A stretch of DNA of 25,180 bases from Dokdonella_A sp036518555 (lineage in GTDB: Bacteria > Pseudomonadota > Gammaproteobacteria > Xanthomonadales > Rhodanobacteraceae), in the NCBI RefSeq assembly GCF_036518555.1, contig NZ_DATDMY010000066.1, forward strand, positions 1 to 25,180, in the 5' to 3' direction. The notes under the pieces were generated by a model that ran no database searches, was not told the DNA's origin, and was given only the letters and a program-made list of their open reading frames with translations. Within the stretch, counting starts at the first letter, position 1; each line of letters begins with the position of its first letter. Shown here in pieces: positions 23,094-25,180 of the stretch. Position numbers and translations under genes: made by a program.

Positions 23094-24788
23094 TCAGTAC
23101 CCCGCGGCCTGGCCGTCCTTGCGACCCTCCGAGGCGCCGACGTAGACGCGGTTCTTCGCGTCCCAGCCGATCGCCTGGTAGCCGCCGTACGGGCCGTTCG
23201 CGAAGCGCACGCTGTGTCCTTTCTGCATCAGGGCGCGCACGGTTTCGTACGGGAAGCCGGATTCGAGGTCGATGAAACCGCCGTCGCGCATCGGTTCGGC
23301 CTGGCCCTCGGGCGACGTCGAGCCTTCGTGCTGGATGCGCGGCGCGTCGCCGGCCTCCTGCAGGTTCATGTGGAAGTCGATCAGGTTCTGCACGATTTCG
23401 ACGTGGCCCTGCGGCTGCATGTCGCCGCCCATCACGCCGAAACTGAGCCAGGGCTCGCCATCCTTGGTGATGAACGCGGGAATGATCGTGTGGAACGGAC
23501 GCTTGCCCGGCGCGTACGTGTTCGCGTGGCCCTCCTTGAGCACGAACAGCTCGCCGCGATCCTGCAGGATGAAACCGAGGCCCGGCGGCGACATGCCCGA
23601 ACCCATGCCGCGATAGTTCGACTGGATCAGCGAGACCATGTTGCCCCAGCGGTCCGCGGTGGTCAGGTAGATCGTGTCGCCGTCGAGCCTGGGCGTCCCC
23701 GGCTCCACCGATTTCATCGCGTGGTCCGGCGAGATCAGCGAGCGTCGCTCGGCCGCGTATGCCTTCGACACGAGCCCCTCGATCGGGGCCTTGGCGAAAT
23801 CCGGGTCGGCGTAGAACTTCGCACGGTCCTCGAATGCGAGCTTCTTCGCCTCGACGAACAGGTGCACGTGCTCGGCGCTGCCGAACGGGATCTTCGAGAA
23901 GTCGTAGCCCTCGAGGATGTTGAGCATCTGCAGCGCGGCGAGCCCCTGACCGTTCGGCGGCAGCTCCCAGACGTCGTAGCCACGGTAGTTCGTCGACACC
24001 GGCTCGACCCATTCGCCCTTGTGCGCGGCGAGGTCGTCGTAGGCGAGGAATCCGCCCTGCGCCTTGATGTAGTCGGCGATCACGTGCGCGATCGCACCCT
24101 TGTAGAACGCGTCGCGGCCGCCCTTCGCGATGGTTTCGAGCGTGCGCGCGAGGCTCGGGTTCTTCCAGACCTCGCCCTTCGCGGGCGCCTTGCCGCCCCG
24201 CGTGAACTGCTCGCTGAAGCCCGGGAACTTCGCCAGCCGCGGCACGGACAGGTTCCAGTAGTACGCGATGAGCTCCGTGACCGGGAATCCGTCGCGCGCG
24301 TACGCGATCGCGGGCGCCAGCACGTCCTTCATCGGCAGCTTGCCGAAGCGGTCGTGCAACGCGAACCAGGCATCGACGCAACCGGGCACGCTGACCGGCA
24401 GCGGCCCGAGGGGCGGAATCGCCGTGTATCCGTTCTGCCGGAACCACTCCAGCGTGAGCGCCTTCGGCGAGCGGCCCGAGCCGTTGTATCCGTACAGCTT
24501 CTTCGTCTTCGCGTCCCAGACGATTGCGAACAGGTCGCCTCCGACGCCGTTCGACACCGGCTCCATGAGGCCGAGCGCAGCGTTGGCCGCGATCGCGGCG
24601 TCGATCGCCGTGCCGCCCTGCTTGAGCACGTCGAGGCCGATCTGCGTTGCGAGCGGGTGCGAGGTCGCGACCATCCCGTGCGCGGCGATGACCTCCGAGC
24701 GCGTCGCGAACGGCGCACCCGTGATGCGGTCGCCGGCGTGGACGGCGGCAGCTGCGAACAGCAAAGGCGCGAAGACTATCGAACGCAT
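23094..24788 (-). CDS. Gamma-glutamyltransferase family protein, secreted
   Basis: The 564-residue product has a signal peptide (MRSIVFAPLLFAAAAVHA). The large-subunit hallmark is GGTAIDAAIAANAALGLMEP.. NGVGGD (58-84). The autocleavage and nucleophile Thr is T376 in YLTTADRWGNMVS; cleavage there would leave a small subunit of 189 residues. The motif G-V-M-G-G-D-M-Q-P-Q-G-H-V (451-463) is typical of the YwrD-like branch rather than classical GGT, which has G-G-P-R at this site. The family cleaves the gamma-glutamyl bond of glutathione and similar peptides, in the periplasm, releasing glutamate. A GGGAG site precedes ATG 24788; longer upstream starts are rejected because they would hide the signal peptide. 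No partner gene is adjacent. Confidence 0.92.
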   Translation of the reverse strand: MRSIVFAPLLFAAAAVHAGDRITGAPFATRSEVIAAHGMVATSHPLATQIGLDVLKQGGTAIDAAIAANAALGLMEPVSNGVGGDLFAIVWDAKTKKLYGYNGSGRSPKALTLEWFRQNGYTAIPPLGPLPVSVPGCVDAWFALHDRFGKLPMKDVLAPAIAYARDGFPVTELIAYYWNLSVPRLAKFPGFSEQFTRGGKAPAKGEVWKNPSLARTLETIAKGGRDAFYKGAIAHVIADYIKAQGGFLAYDDLAAHKGEWVEPVSTNYRGYDVWELPPNGQGLAALQMLNILEGYDFSKIPFGSAEHVHLFVEAKKLAFEDRAKFYADPDFAKAPIEGLVSKAYAAERRSLISPDHAMKSVEPGTPRLDGDTIYLTTADRWGNMVSLIQSNYRGMGSGMSPPGLGFILQDRGELFVLKEGHANTYAPGKRPFHTIIPAFITKDGEPWLSFGVMGGDMQPQGHVEIVQNLIDFHMNLQEAGDAPRIQHEGSTSPEGQAEPMRDGGFIDLESGFPYETVRALMQKGHSVRFANGPYGGYQAIGWDAKNRVYVGASEGRKDGQAAGY

Positions 24789-24940
24789 GGCATGCTCCCG
24801 AACCGGGACCCCGAGCATACGACGCGCGGCGGCCCGCGAAAATGCCCGGCCTCCGATCTGCGCCGGATTCACATTGGGAAAAAGTACGGCGCGCGTGATG
24901 TGCGCTAGACTGAGCCGCGTCGTCGTCGACGGAGTCCACC
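24789..24940. promoter_or_regulatory. Divergent promoter region, GGT and exported-protein genes
   Basis: The 152 bp hold a TAGACT -10-like hexamer (24906-24911) on the plus strand, 30 bp before the ATG at 24941. A TATGCT hexamer lies on the minus strand (around 24816-24821), before the GGT start at 24788. Neither has a strong -35. An AT-rich patch is at 24868-24884. Confidence 0.35.
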
Positions 24941-25180
24941 ATGAAGCGCTGGCTCGTGGTATTCGCAATGCTGGCCGGTCCGACACAGGCCGCCTGGGTC
25001 TCGTGGCGAGTGCCCGTGCATGCCGAGGTCGAGGTCGCGCCGAACGTCGTGCAGACCAGGCCGCTGCTGCCTCTGGGCACGACGCTCGCGCATTCGGATG
25101 GGGGCATCGGTTACGCGCCCGGCTTCGTCATCGCAGGCGGCGCGAAGATGGGCCCGGACGCACCGTCGCCGGGCATGCTG
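24941..25180 (+). CDS. Exported protein of unknown function, 3' end cut
   Basis: The plus frame opens with ATG 24941, preceded by GGAG at 24931-24934, and stays open for all 80 codons to the window edge. The N-terminus MKRWLVVFAMLAGPTQA is a short Sec signal peptide, followed by V-H-A-E-V-E-V and a Gly/Pro-rich region. No family is recognised in the visible part. The gene is supported by the ribosome-binding site and signal peptide but its full length is not visible. Confidence 0.65.
   Translation, partial: MKRWLVVFAMLAGPTQAAWVSWRVPVHAEVEVAPNVVQTRPLLPLGTTLAHSDGGIGYAPGFVIAGGAKMGPDAPSPGML

Noticed and set aside
22381..25107. Single 908-codon minus-strand open frame running through the GGT region into the ParA-type gene
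   Set aside because: Only its last 210 codons encode the ParA-type ATPase, which has its own ATG and ribosome-binding site; the upstream part is a shadow frame of the GGT gene.

Overview
The window is about 25 kb of GC-rich chromosome (near 70% G+C by eye). It looks like a gammaproteobacterium of the order Lysobacterales (Xanthomonadales), perhaps Rhodanobacteraceae or a relative. This is inferred from the base composition, TACAAT/TAGNNT-type -10 elements, frequent GTG/TTG starts, and gene content: TPR-sulfotransferases, a TPR-AspH hydroxylase, CsbD next to a BON protein, and an NtrB/NtrC pair. No tRNA, rRNA, CRISPR array, insertion sequence or phage gene was seen. No gene-free stretch exceeds 200 bp.

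Positions 1-6736: a 3'-truncated AAA ATPase (minus strand) diverges from a large TPR protein with a degenerate sulfotransferase domain. A PEBP/YbhB-like protein follows, then a tightly coupled pair: a TPR protein with an aspartyl/asparaginyl beta-hydroxylase domain, and a secreted DUF4034-like protein whose GTG overlaps the hydroxylase stop codon and whose base composition is clearly lower in GC.

Positions 6803-13895 hold the nitrogen-control region. uppP (minus) and glnA (plus) diverge from a 199-bp regulatory region. It carries a near-consensus sigma-54 promoter and two 17-bp NtrC-type palindromes with centres 32 bp apart; the upstream one abuts the likely uppP promoter. After glnA come a TPR-sulfotransferase with intact PAPS motifs, a convergent stress pair (BON-domain protein then csbD) closed by a good terminator, and ntrB-ntrC. 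A third, near-perfect NtrC palindrome covers both the -10 hexamer and the first base of the ntrB start codon, which predicts autorepression. The genes plus sites form a complete nitrogen-limitation circuit: NtrB phosphorylates NtrC, NtrC drives sigma-54 transcription of glnA and shuts down its own operon.

Positions 13915-17949: a GNAT acetyltransferase, a SAM methyltransferase, a FadI-like thiolase with a TTG start, and an RDD membrane protein, all on the plus strand. Positions 18036-25180 are mostly minus strand: a DUF1232 (YkvA-like) protein with a good sigma-70 promoter, a sixA-yceI-phospholipase D lipoprotein operon, a secreted EF-hand protein, an orphan ParA-type ATPase and a secreted gamma-glutamyltransferase. 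The 5' end of a plus-strand exported protein is cut by the window edge.

I did not find a convincing wholly new multi-gene system. The best leads are the NtrC site architecture (overlap with uppP and with the ntrB start), the degenerate TPR-sulfotransferase, and the TPR-hydroxylase/exported protein pair of atypical composition.
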